Positions 12,414-22,207 of a stretch of DNA of 64,000 nt are shown piece by piece. The first letter of the stretch is position 1, and each line of letters opens with the position of its first letter. A model generated the notes under the pieces. The model saw nothing but the letters and a program-made list of their open reading frames with translations. It made no database searches and was not told where the DNA came from. The DNA is from Glandiceps talaboti (lineage: Eukaryota > Hemichordata > Enteropneusta > Spengelidae). A program made the position numbers and the translations under genes. The stretch covers positions 2,723,001-2,787,000 of the forward strand of contig NC_135554.1 in assembly GCF_964340395.1 (NCBI RefSeq). Direction: 5' to 3'.

Positions 12414-13743
12414 AAAACTGGGTTTGAAAATTTCATCATCTGATGATGTTTCCTCTAAGAACATAGAGAGTGAGTTGTTTTCTATGGAATCTGATGATAG
12501 TAGGATAGACAAGACTCTTAATGTGTGAATCAGAAATATTAAAAACATTGCATAGATTGAAATGTGGTAAATCTCCTGGTTTTGATGGTATCTTGAATAA
12601 GATGTTGAAATTTGGCAGTCATGTTTTGCTTAAACCACTTTGTGTGTTATTTAATGCTTTGTTATTCTGGTAAGTTTCCATCTACCTGGAAAAGTGCCAT
12701 GTTGGTTGCTATATATAAGTCTGGTGCCAAATGTGATCCTTCTAACTATACTGGTAAGGGTATTTCTGTGACTACCGGTAGTTGTTTGGCTAAGCTTTTT
12801 ACTTCTGTGTTGAATAGTAGACTTGTTCATTTTTTTGGAAGAAAATAACATTTATACTCCATTTCAGTCAGATTTTAGAGATAAAAGAAGAACTTCTGAT
12901 AATATTTTTGTACTTAAGTCAGTAGTTGAAAAATATGTTTATTCTGCATCTTAGGGCAATGATAGCAATCAACATCTTTACAGTTGTTTTGTTGATTTTC
13001 GCAAGACCTTTGATAGTGTTATTGGCACACAGGTTTAGTTTGGAAATTACGAAAATATGGTATAAATGGTAAATTTTATAACCTTATTAAGTCTATGTAT
13101 GACAGTGTACAGTACTGTGTTAAAACTGATGTTGGTCTTACCAAGAAACTTTCATTCATTTGTTGGTGTTAAACAAGGATGTAACTTAAGTCCAACTTTA
13201 TTCAACATCTTTTTAAATGATTTACCATCTATTTTTGATTTGAACGATAGCCCTGTGAAACTTACAACTCTGTCTCTGAATTGTCTTTTATATGCTGATG
13301 ATCTATTATTGTTCTCTGAAACTAAAGTTGGGTTGCAAAAATGTTGCTTGGATAAATTACATTATTTTTGTACAAAGTGGAAATTAACTGTCAATGTTAA
13401 GAAAACCAAAGTCTTTGTATTAAATAAAGGAAATCAATTAATTAAGGGTGTGAAATTTTATTTTGATAGCATTACTCACGACCGTGTAAGAAAATACCGT
13501 TATCTTGGTATCATTATTTCTGCTAATGATAAATTTAAACAAAACTTCAATAACTTAAAGCTTAAATCCATGAGAGAGCTCTCTTTAGTTTATGTAGAAC
13601 TATTCTCCAAATGAGAATATTTCTATTGATGTAGCTTTAGATCTCTTTGATCGTTTAATTGTTCCTATTATGACTTATGGCTGTGAAGTTTGGGGTTCTA
13701 AAATTGATAGCAAAAGAAATTTTCTTGATGATGTTAGTTTTTT
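12414..13743 (+). pseudogene. LINE reverse transcriptase, 5' part of split element
   Basis: Reverse-transcriptase region of a non-LTR retrotransposon with frameshifts. Pieces in order: CGKSPGFDGILNKMLKFG, SGKFPSTWKSAMLVAIYKSG, FVDFRKTFDSV (F.D catalytic block), GVKQGCNLSPTLFNIFLND, LLYADDLLLF (catalytic YADD), KWKLTVNVKKTKVFVLN, KYRYLGIIISAND (thumb) and MTYGCEVWGSKI. At 13743 it is cut by the Helitron2-like copy A; the C-terminal part resumes at about 18060 with RFRLGVSKKVPRCGVVGELG in frame sense. Inactive through frameshifts, stops and the insertion. Confidence 0.85.
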
Positions 13744-13794
13744 TAGCACAACTGAACTGAGGTTCAGTAGTGCTATAGGGATCGCCCACCCATC

Positions 13795-13822
13795 TGTCTG
13801 TCTGTCTGTCTGTCTGTGTGGA

Positions 13823-13904
<82 letters not shown>
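13795..13904. repeat. (GTCT)n/(TG)n microsatellite
   Basis: CTGTCTGTCTGTCTGTCTG followed by GGATG and a pure TG run of about 80 bp. Internal part of copy A. Confidence 0.98.
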
Positions 13905-13908
<4 letters not shown>

Positions 13909-14924
13909 CAACTTAAAGTCAAAAACCACTGAAACGATTGCCATGATATTTGGTGGGTCTATTACCTTGGGTGTCTAGTTGGGAAATTGTTCAAATCAAA
14001 ATGATCTTACCACCGGTTTGTGATTTGGGTAAAAAAATGTGGTTTTTGGTCAAAAAACTTAAACTCAAAAACTACTGGGCAGATTGGGCTGAAATTTGGG
14101 TGAAACATTCTTCAGGGTGTTTTTACTAAGAATTGTTCATGATATGATGGTCCCATCAGAGATATGCAAATTAGGGCTAAATATGTGTCTTTTGGGTCAA
14201 AAATCTATCATTCCAAAAAAACTGAGCAGATTGGGCTGAAATTTAATGGGAAGGCATCTCAGGATGTATGGATAAAGAAATATTAAGCATACAATGATTC
14301 CATGAGTGATATGCAAATTAGGTGTAAAATGTTCATTTTTGGTCAAAAACTTATATCTCAAAAGTACTTGGTCAATGAGTCTGAAACTTGGTGAAATGTT
14401 TCTGAAAATGTTATTCTGCAGATTTTCTTCAACACATTTTGACAAAATTGGCCCTAGCAACCATGACCACGCCCTTAGCAACAGCCAAATGGCAGTATAT
14501 TTTGGTTAAATAACACCATCTTCTGGTAGGCAAGTGAGTAAACATTTAAAAAATGTATGCAAATATCCCTAGCAACCATGACCACGCCCATAGTAACAGC
14601 CAAACGGTCATGTATTTCACAAAGATAACAACAGGGATTAATAGACAATTGAATAAAGATTCAAATAATGTATGTAAATTTGCCTAGCAACAAGACCGCA
14701 CCCATAGCAACAGCCAAATGAGCACATATATTGCAAAGGTAACAACAGGTATTAAAAGACAAATGACTAAACATTCAAAAAATTTATGTAAATGTGCCTA
14801 ACAACAAGACCACACCCATAGCAACAACCAAATAATCACGTATATCGCGAAGATAACAGGAATTGGAAGACAAATGAATAAACATTCAAAAAATGTATGC
14901 AAATGTACCTAGCAACAAGACCAC

Positions 14925-17690
14925 ACCACCCCTACCCAGTATGTTTCTCGCTAATGTACGTTCGCTTCGTTACAAAATCGATGAACTGTCTTGCCTCATA
15001 CACACTAGGAAGGATTATCATGATTGTTCTATATTTTGTTTCACCGAAACTTGGTTAGACCCACTAATCCCAGATTCATCATTCACACCACCTGGATTCA
15101 CACTCTTTCGGTCAGACCGCGATTTCAAGGGAGTGAATAAGTCTATTGGAGGAGGACTATGTTTCCTATTGAATGACTCTTGGTGCACAGATGCCAAAGT
15201 TATTTCACACTCATGTACACCTGAGCTGGAAACACTTGTGATCAAATGTCGGCCATTTTATCTGCCGAGGGAATTCAGCTCACTTTTACTGACTGCAGTG
15301 TACATACCACCAGATGTTAATGCAAATACAGCTATTGAACAACTTTCAGCCATCATTATGAAACATGAAAATGAGTACTCTGGGGCCTTTTCTATCGTCG
15401 CAGGTGACTTTAATCATTCTAACCTTAAAAAGGGCTTACCCAAGTATTACCAACATGTGGATTGTGCGACCCGCCAGGATAAAATCCTAGACCACTGTTA
15501 CACGACCATCAAGGGAGCTTATCGGTCACTAATGCGAGCCCCTCTCGGTAACTCAGATCACAATATGATACATCTGGTTCCAGCATATAGACAGCAACTT
15601 AAACGCGAGAAGCCTACAAAGCGCCTTGTCCCGCAGTGGACTGAACAGGCTATTCAGCGGCTCCAGGGCTGCTTTGCATGTACGAACTGGGATTTGTTTA
15701 TTGACAGTGCAGCTGACCTGGACGAGTGCACAGAAGTCACAATGAACTATATCAAGTTTTGTGAGGAGCTTTGTATTCCAAGAAAGCTCGTGACGTCATA
15801 TGCTAATGACAAACCTTGGTTTGATCGATCAGTTGGTTTAGAACTTCGCACAAGAGATAATGCATTTAAAAGTGGAGACACTCTAGCCATGAAAGCAGCA
15901 AGGTACGCCGTCAGGAGAGCCATCAGAGAGGCGAAGCACCGATATCAAACCAAACTTGAGGAGGATATTTCGGTTACAAATTCAAACGAGCTGTGGAAAG
16001 GCTTCAATAAAATTACAGGGTTTAAGCCCAGGTCAAAGTCTGCACCCAGTGATGACCCTTCCTTGCCGAACAAACTCAATGAATTTTATGCGCGTTTTGA
16101 TCAACCCCTGGGCACACTACATGTGATCAGTAGCGACAGTCTACCTCAACCGTTTGAGGTATCGCATGAAGACACTCACCGCGTTCTATCCAAACTGAAA
16201 GTGAAGAAGGCGCCAGGCCCTGATGGAATTAGTCCCCGTCTTTTTGTGATCATGCAGGGATGAACTGTGTGAAATTATTTGCGCCATATTCAATTGGTCC
16301 TTAAAGATCTGCTATGTCCCAAATATATTAAAGAAAGCGATCATCATTCCTGTGCCAAAGCGTTCACCGGTTACATGTTTGAACGACTACCGTCCAGTTG
16401 CGTTAACATCGATAGTTATGAAATGTTTAGAGACTCTAGTAAGTCAGTACATTAGATCTAAACTCCCACCGTCTCTTGATCCATACCAATTTGCTTATAG
16501 AAAGAACAGATCAGTTGAGGATGCAATTTCATTAGCATTATTCAATGTAACGAGCTTCCTTGACCAGAAAATACCTAACTATTCCAGACTTTTATTCATC
16601 GATTACAGCTCAGCTTTCAATACAATTTCACCCTTTAGATTATATGACAAACTAATATCGCTGGGACTTACTGCTAGTATATGTAAATGGGTGTTACATT
16701 TTTTATTAGATCGATCACAAGTTGTTAAAATTGGAAATAATTATTCGAAATCTCTAGTTCTTAATACTGGTACACCTCAAGGTTGTAATTTGTCGCCAAT
16801 GTTATACTCATTATTTACCCATGATTGCGTTACTGTGTCTGATAATAATTTTATCATCAAATTTGCTGATGACACCACCGTGGGCGGATTAATAAAAAAC
16901 GATGAAACATCATATTGTAATGAAGTGAACTCTATCATAACATGGTGCTCTGAAAACAATCTTGAACTGAATGTCAAAAAGACCAAAGAGATTATTGTGG
17001 ACTTTCGAAGGAATCCATCTGATATTGTTCCTCTAGTCATCAACAACTCAGAGGTTGAAATAGTGCAGTATTTTAAGTTTCTCGGTGTTTACCTCTCAGC
17101 CGATCTGAAATGGGAAATCAATACTGATCATATTGTGAAGAAAGCACAGAAAAGACTGTTCTTCTTAAGACGATTGAGAAGTTTCCGTGTCAGCCAGGGA
17201 CTGTTGATTAAGTTCTACCGAGCGGTGATTGAGAGTGTCCTGACACTGTCAATCATCGTTTGGTGAGGCAATGCCACAGTTGATGACCGGAAACGTCTCA
17301 ATCGAATCGTTAACACTGCCAGTAGCATCATTGGATGTCAACTTCCTTTTCTTAATGAGTTGTACAACGCTCAAGTAAAGAAAAGAGCTCAGTCAATTGT
17401 AAAAGACGATTTCCATCCAGCACGTAATTTATTCCAACTTATGCGCTCAGGCGAGCGGTACCGTTCGATCAAATCAGGTTCTAATCGCACATTGTTTAGC
17501 TTTTACCCAACTGCAGTCCGCACTCTTAATGAATCAATTTAAGTTCTCTATTGACGCATCAATTTCATGTTAGGAGTCCTCTACAGAATATTGTTTTTGT
17601 AAATTTTTCATTACACGCAAAATCAATGCACATTTCATTATATATGTATCAGTATATATAAGACAATAAAACACATATCATATAGCAACA
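14925..17690 (+). mobile_element. Rex1/CR1-group LINE, nearly complete ORF2
   Basis: Non-LTR retrotransposon inserted between monomers of the Helitron2-like copy A: the host repeat breaks at AAGACCACACC before it and resumes with CATAGCAACAGCC after it. It contains an apurinic endonuclease plus reverse transcriptase, no ORF1, and a short 3' UTR ending with AATAAAACACATATC. It is much less decayed than the surrounding LINEs and is the youngest layer of the nest. Assignment to the Rex1/CR1 group rests on the look of the RT blocks and is tentative. Confidence 0.8.
14941..17542 (+). pseudogene. LINE endonuclease-reverse transcriptase ORF2 (frameshifted)
   Basis: Copies element RNA into DNA at a nick made by its own endonuclease. 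Endonuclease blocks: MFLANVRSLRYKIDELS, FCFTETWLD, GGGLCFLLND, VAGDFNHSNL, GNSDHNMIHL (catalytic Asp/His). RT blocks: KAPGPDGISP, LNDYRPVALTSIVMKCLE, LLFIDYSSAFNTI, GTPQGCNLSPMLYSLF, IKFADDTTVGG (FADD in place of YADD), VQYFKFLGVYLS. The frame breaks near 16255 (PRLFVIMQG, then continuing as ELCEIICAIFNWSLK). An in-frame TGA follows SIIVW at 17264-17266, after which GNATVDDRKRLNRIVN and the tail to ESI (17542) continue. So one frameshift and one stop separate it from an intact ORF. The Met codon at 14893 belongs to the host repeat, not the LINE; the first credible Met is at 14941. Confidence 0.9.
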
Positions 17691-18060
17691 GCCAAATGAT
17701 CACATATATTGCGAAGATAGCAATGGGGAGTAATAGACAATTGAATAAATATTCAAAAAATGTATGTAAATTTGCCTATCAACAAGACCACGCCCATAGC
17801 AACAGCCAAATGATCACGTATATTGCAAAGATAATATCAGGAATTCATACACAGGTGAACAAAAACATTCAAAAATGTATGCAAATATATCTAGCAACAT
17901 GACCACGCCCATAGCAAATGATCGCGTATATCGCAAAGATAGCAACATGGTTCGATAGGCAACTGGATTCAGCAAATGAACACCTATTGTTAGCATGGAC
18001 TAGCATATGGATAAACATTTTTAAAAAGTGTACAGTTGTGCTACAACGCCATTGGCAGTA

Positions 18061-18940
18061 TTTTCTTTTTATAGATTTCGACTTGGGGTTTCTAAGAAGG
18101 TACCAAGATGTGGTGTTGTTGGAGAATTAGGTCGTTTACCTGTTAATTTCACTAATTAAACTGATGTTAAAGTATTGGTATATATTAATTATTGATGGAG
18201 ATGGTTTATTGAGAGCAGCCTACATGTCTTCTATGTGTTATTCAAAATGGGGCATTTATAAAAGAAATTCACTTGATAAATATAGTGAGAACAGTATGTG
18301 GTCAAATCTTTGCAGGTTTAATTCAATCAAGAAGGTTCATGATAATTTATGTCAAGAATTTTGTAAATCTTGGTACAGGGAATTACATAATGACAGAGGT
18401 AACTGTACTGATAAAAACAAAATGAGAACATATAGATTGTTTAAAACTGTTTTTGGTTTTGAGAAATATCTTCTGCAAATCAAAAATCCTGTTTGTAGAA
18501 AACTAGTGACTAAATTTTGAATTTTGAATTTTGAGTTGGAAAGACGATGTACTCCCAAGATTCCTGTCAATGAAAGATTCTGTAAATTTTGTCAAAATAC
18601 GGTAGATGTTTTTAATTCTTTGTTCCCATATTAATGAGAGAAAGGCACTTTTTTCTTCTTTGTCATTAAATAATTCAAATTTTCATTCCTTAAATAACAA
18701 AAGTAAATTTTTGCACATTTTGATGTCTGATGATAATCTTCCTGTTGGAAAATTTCTTGTTGATGTAAACACTCCTTCATCAGTTGGCTAAATGACTGTA
18801 TTGTATCATAGACCCTCCATCAACACGTTGGCGAAGGGTCTATGATTGTATTCACTTTATTTCTGTATGTTATTTTTGTATGCTTTACCATGCTTGCTAT
18901 GACATGTTGTTATGCAATAAAGTTTGACTGATTGATTTAT
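18061..18940 (+). pseudogene. LINE C-terminus and 3' UTR, 3' part of split element
   Basis: Continuation of the LINE cut at 13743. Pieces: RFRLGVSKKVPRCGVVGELG, SMCYSKWGIYKRNSLDKYS, NKMRTYRLFKTVFGFEKYL, NPVCRKLVTKF, then RRCTPKIPVNERFCKFCQ (Cys-rich C-terminal knuckle) with a stop and frameshift between. The 3' end reads ACCATGCTTGCTATGACATG, TTATGCAATAAAG and a decayed (TTGA)n tail. The same 3' end is found at 54725-54837. The 3' UTR carries the 38-bp hairpin insertion at 18807-18844. Confidence 0.85.
18807..18844. mobile_element. 38-bp hairpin insertion with 7-bp target duplication
   Basis: CATAGACCCTCCATC, loop AACACGTT, GGCGAAGGGTCTATG, flanked exactly by ATTGTAT at 18800-18806 and 18845-18851. 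The related LINE 3' end at 54725 lacks the hairpin and reads straight through (GTATTCACTTTATTTCTG), which gives a natural empty-site comparison. Same terminal sequence as the 5364-5399 hairpin. Confidence 0.85.
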
Positions 18941-19013
18941 TACAAGTACTATAGAGGTGAGTAGGAAAAGTGCAGTAATTTGTCAGTGATATGATTAGTT
19001 TAATAATACTTAC

Positions 19014-19192
19014 AGTATGATCTGGTTGGTCTACACTCCAATACGTCATATTATATTGATCTGTGTGAAAGTCACTGAGACGTTTGGTACTACCATCCTC
19101 ATTTGTGTAGGGGGTTTCTGGTGCATACCAACTTATGGTAATGGTACCACTTGTACTTTCCAACTCATATACATCAGGTGGTCCAGGAAATG
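19014..19192 (-). CDS. Exon C: first half of FN3 domain 2
   Basis: Acceptor TTTTTGCAG ends at 19193. Exon of 179 bp, phase 1 in and phase 0 out, donor ACT|GTAAGTAT. Peptide pieces: FPGPPDVYELESTSGTIT, ISWYAPETPYTNEDGSTKR, DFHTDQYNMTYWSVDQPDHT. PGPP at a phase-1 junction followed by T.tISW..P and a Y.mtYw strand is the standard first half of a fibronectin-III domain. Together with exon D it makes domain 2, whose 1-0-1 phases equal those of the second domain of vertebrate cytokine receptors. No cysteines. Immediately upstream the intron is almost wholly a 44-bp array. Confidence 0.85.
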
Positions 19193-19218
19193 CTGCAAAA
19201 ATATGAAGCGTTATCATT

Positions 19219-19920
19219 TGTACTTGTCCATATTTTAGATGATCTATCACTTGGTATATTCATATACTTGTCCATATTTTAGATGATCTATCACTTGGTA
19301 TATTCATATACTTGTCCATATTTTAGATGATCTATCACTTGGTATATTCATATACATGTCCATATTTTAGATGATCTATCACTTGGTATATTCATATACT
19401 TGTCCATATTTTAGATGATCTATCACTTGGTATATTCATATACTTGTCCATATTTTAGATGATCTATCACTTGGTATATTCATATACATGTCCATATTTT
19501 AGATGATCTATCACTTGGTATATTCATATACATGTCCATATTTTAGATGATCTATCACTTGGTATATTCATATACATGTCCATATTTTAGATGATCTATC
19601 ACTTGGTATATTCATATACATGTCCATATTTTAGATGATCTATCACTTGGTATATTCATATACTTGTCCATATTTTAGATGATCTATCACTTGGTATATT
19701 CATATACATGTCCATATTTTAGATGATCTATCACTTGGTATATTCATATACTTGTCCATATTTTAGATGATCTATCACTTGGTATATTCATATACATGTC
19801 CATATTTTAGATGATCTATCACTTGGTATATTCATATACTTGTCCATATTTTAGATGATCTATCACTTGGTATATTCATATACATGTCCATATTTTAGAT
19901 GATCTATCACTTGGTATATT
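19219..19920. repeat. 44-bp minisatellite filling the B2-C intron
   Basis: About 16 homogeneous units of TATACTTGTCCATATTTTAG + ATGATCTATCACTTGGTATATTCA; the main variant is ATACATG for ATACTTG. It begins 26 bp from the acceptor of exon C and ends 37 bp from the donor of exon B2, so practically the whole intron is array. On the minus strand the unit has no strong donor. Confidence 0.97.
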
Positions 19921-19958
19921 CTAATTAAAATGTACAATTATATTCAAATGAAATTCAC

Positions 19959-20194
19959 CTTCATGGTAGGGAAGTTGTAAGTAGAGGGAATCAGCACAGA
20001 TTAACCTACCATCAAATAAAAGTTGAATGTGCAATTCTTTACTTGTGTTTGGTTGTCTATATCCCTCACTATAAGCAGTGACTTTAACAAACCAAGATAT
20101 TTCCATAATATCAAACTTGGCACCAATTGTACATACATTTGACATTGTATAGTTACACACATTACTCCATATCTCGTCCTTCTTATAATAATAT
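19959..20194 (-). CDS. Exon B2: alternative second half of domain 1
   Basis: Acceptor TTTAACAG ends at 20195. Exon of 236 bp, phase 2 in and phase 1 out, donor GAAG|GTGAAT. Peptide pieces: YYYKKDEIWSNVCNYTMSN, VCTIGAKFDIMEISWFVKV, TAYSEGYRQPNTSKEL, HIQLLFDGRLICADSLYL, QLPYHE. It aligns with exon B1: W.n, two cysteines seven residues apart, then GA.FD......W.V.V. That pattern resembles the D1 module of cytokine receptors. It uses the same phases as B1 and lies 68 bp from it. Including both B1 and B2 would shift the frame (phase 1 into phase 2), so the two are candidates for mutually exclusive use, unless a missing first-half exon exists elsewhere. Confidence 0.75.
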
Positions 20195-20262
20195 CTGTTA
20201 AATCACCACAAGTAAGATAAAGGCCTGCAAGTATAATAATAAATAAAGTGTTGAATTCTTAC

Positions 20263-20459
20263 CATCATTTGCAGGGTGTATATTCTCTAGTACTATAATA
20301 CATGCAACATTTGGACCTCCATCACAACTCAGAGTTTCAATTGGCACACACCAATTCTGATGAACATCATCAAAATCAGCACCAAAATGACATGCAGTCT
20401 TTGTTATATTAGTACACTCTGTCTTGTTTAACCAACCATGCAGAAAAACTTTATTACAT
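20263..20459 (-). CDS. Exon B1: second half of domain 1
   Basis: Acceptor TTTCTTACAG ends at 20460. Exon of 197 bp, phase 2 in and phase 1 out, donor GATG|GTAAGAA. Peptide pieces: CNKVFLHGWLNKTECTNIT, KTACHFGADFDDVHQNW, CVPIETLSCDGGPNVACI, IVLENIHPAND. The W.nKTEC.......CHF...fd motif is like the D1 domain of class II cytokine receptors and tissue factor (cysteines seven apart) and also recalls the second cysteine pair of class I receptors. It joins exon A in frame (phase 2). Six cysteines, with several N-glycosylation sequons (NKT, NIT). Confidence 0.8.
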
Positions 20460-20869
20460 CTGTAAGAAACATAGCATTGGTTGTCTTTCATGCTAAGCAA
20501 CTGTTACAGCAGCACATGCATTTTGCAAATATTTTGTGTCATACAGGCACATTGGTGAAAAACATTTTTATAGACTTATAGCTAATTCTATATTTGTACA
20601 AATGAAATTGTTGTACAAAAAAAAGGTTTGAGAAAGACTTTCCATGAGTACTTTGAAGGTTTTAAGGAGTACACATAGAGTACATTGTGACTTTAATAAT
20701 ATCAAATCAGAACTGTACATAGCCTGATATTGGTCAGACATTTTCATTACAACCAGGACATTATTTTACTATTGAATTTAACCTTTGTTCCAAATGCAAC
20801 TTGAAAATTTTATCTGAAATTTTCGACTTCACAATTCAGTCTTTGTCACCAGATTGACCCACTATAGTA
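20460..20869. other. Intron A-B1, near part
   Basis: No exon, array or TIR seen. AT-rich filler between exon B1 and the retroelement remnant. Confidence 0.5.
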
Positions 20870-21320
20870 CACATGACCTACTATATGGACTTGCACAGAA
20901 AGGGGTTATAGGTGCACAGAAAGGGGTTGAAGGTGCCTGGAAGTTTATATCGCCCTCTGTCTCTCTTCACTAATGGTTTAAGTGCTCAGATGTTGATAGC
21001 TCCCTTCACTCCTTATTCAAAGTGCCTATAGTTTCAGTGTCTAGGATTTTAATGTTGTTTATGTTAATGGAATGTCCTGGTGATTTGATGTGGCTGTGCT
21101 GGGAGACTTCTGATGTGCTGAAACTGGGTCTGCTGGGAAACTTCTGATGTGCTGAAACTGGGTCTGCTGGGAGACTTCTGATGTGCTGAAACTGAGTCTG
21201 CTGGGAGACTTCTGATGTGCTGAAACTGAGTCTGCTGGGAGACTTAGACTGATGTGCTGAAACTGGGTCTGCTAGGAAACTTCTTATGTGCTGGAACTGG
21301 GTCGCCTATGCTCCATAAAC
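20870..21320 (-). pseudogene. Degenerate retroelement C-terminal tail
   Basis: On the minus strand the pieces IKILDTETIGTLNKE, VKGAINI and ALKPLVKRDRGRYKLPG recall the tail R.VkEAI.I....PsLNRD.GRY.Lp seen at the C-terminus of several retroelement polyproteins (GIY-YIG-bearing Penelope-like elements among them). Stops and frameshifts break it up, and a 34-bp minisatellite lies inside. I cannot name the family with confidence. Confidence 0.4.
21090..21300. repeat. 34-bp minisatellite, about six copies
   Basis: Unit TGCTGGGAGACTTCTGATGT + GCTGAAACTGGGTC (34 bp) with small variants (GGAAACTTC, CTGAGTC, GAGACTTAGACTG). Confidence 0.9.
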
Positions 21321-21347
21321 CCAGTTTGAGTGATCTCTCTGTCTTCA

Positions 21348-21536
21348 CTATGTATGATTCTTGACATTGGCCTGTGTTGGTCTGCCACATGCCCTGGCAA
21401 GGAATTTGGTAGCTAGATCACTCCACACATATTTTCCTTTTTCGTCTTGTCCTTTGGGGACACCAATAATTGCTACAAGGTTAATATACTCCTTTCCCAC
21501 TCTTTCCCATTGTTTCAACTGTGCTCTCAATGTCAT
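21348..21536 (-). pseudogene. Possible LINE ORF1-like fragment
   Basis: Open frame with LRAQLKQWERVGKEYINLV, AIIGVPKGQDEKGKYVW, SDLATKFLARACGRP. The W.R..k...l.I.GVP..qdE spacing recalls the RNA-binding ORF1 protein of L1-like LINEs (..SRrnNl.I.GiPe..dE). It is short and has no further domains, so the call is weak; an unrelated open frame is possible. Confidence 0.3.
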
Positions 21537-22207
21537 TTAGTGGACACTTTTTCAGTTAACGGGACACTTTTACACAAAGAAAGTGTTTGCTTACCATGAA
21601 AGGAACTGTCCGCTAACACTTTAAACCCAGCTTGCAGTCGTTTCTATATCATTATTGTTCCCAACTTGTCAACTGTTACAATGCAACCAACATGTGCTGC
21701 CCTGCCTAATACCGTGTTCTACCACACCTAATTCTGCACCTATCATTCTGTAATTTCAAGGTTTGTACACTTGGAGTAAAAAAAATTCCAGGGCTTTCCA
21801 GGGGTTTTCCGTCAGTTTTCCAGGGGTATTCGTATTGATTTGGGTCATTTTCCAGGGGTGTTGACCATCAAAATCTATTTTAATGATTGACATTTTATTC
21901 TCTGACATGGATGAGAAGTAATTAACAACTACTCTCACATGTTTTTTGCATCAGTTTTCAGGCACATTGAAATCGACTCAGTCGGGTACACCTCCATTTT
22001 CACTCTGAGATCAACAGTTCTACCCCCCCCCCCCCTATTAAAGTAGTAGTTTCATCCAGCTGTAGCATTGATGGTGTAATATTTGAGTCGCAGGATTCAT
22101 AAGTCTAATTCACACATATCCAGTAAAACAAATAAAAAATAGCGTATGTATGTCAATATTATACGGTTTGAGCTGAATATATTGAAAAGTCACCTAAACA
22201 TCATTTT
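21537..22207. other. Unassigned intron sequence
   Basis: Contains TTCCAGGGG motifs repeated four to five times at 21787-21860 and a C10 run near 22025. No gene seen. Confidence 0.5.

Larger units (their letters stand above)
13744..18060 (+). mobile_element. Helitron2-like element, copy A (with a LINE inside)
   Basis: Left end is a hairpin, TAGCACAACTGAAC TGAG GTTCAGTAGTGCTA, followed by (GTCT)n and (TG)n (13795-13904), then a module with CAACTTAAAGTCAAAAACC and GATTGCCATGATATTTGG. Next come long diverged repeats with TTTTTGGTCAAAAAC and CAATGAGTCTGAAA, then about 113-bp monomers (CCTAGCAACAAGACCACGCC, CATAGCAACAGCCAAATG, CAAAGATAACA). The right end is CAGTTGTGCTACAACGCC, a single inverted copy of the left TAGCACAACTG. 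One hairpin end plus one plain inverted end fits the asymmetric termini described for Helitron2/Helentron elements; no Rep/helicase gene is present. It lies in a T-run within a LINE and was itself hit by a LINE at 14925-17690. Confidence 0.75.

Noticed and set aside
11886-12443. Open frames of Cys-Val or His-Thr repeats
   Set aside because: They are translations of the (CA)n microsatellite in a Helitron2-like copy.
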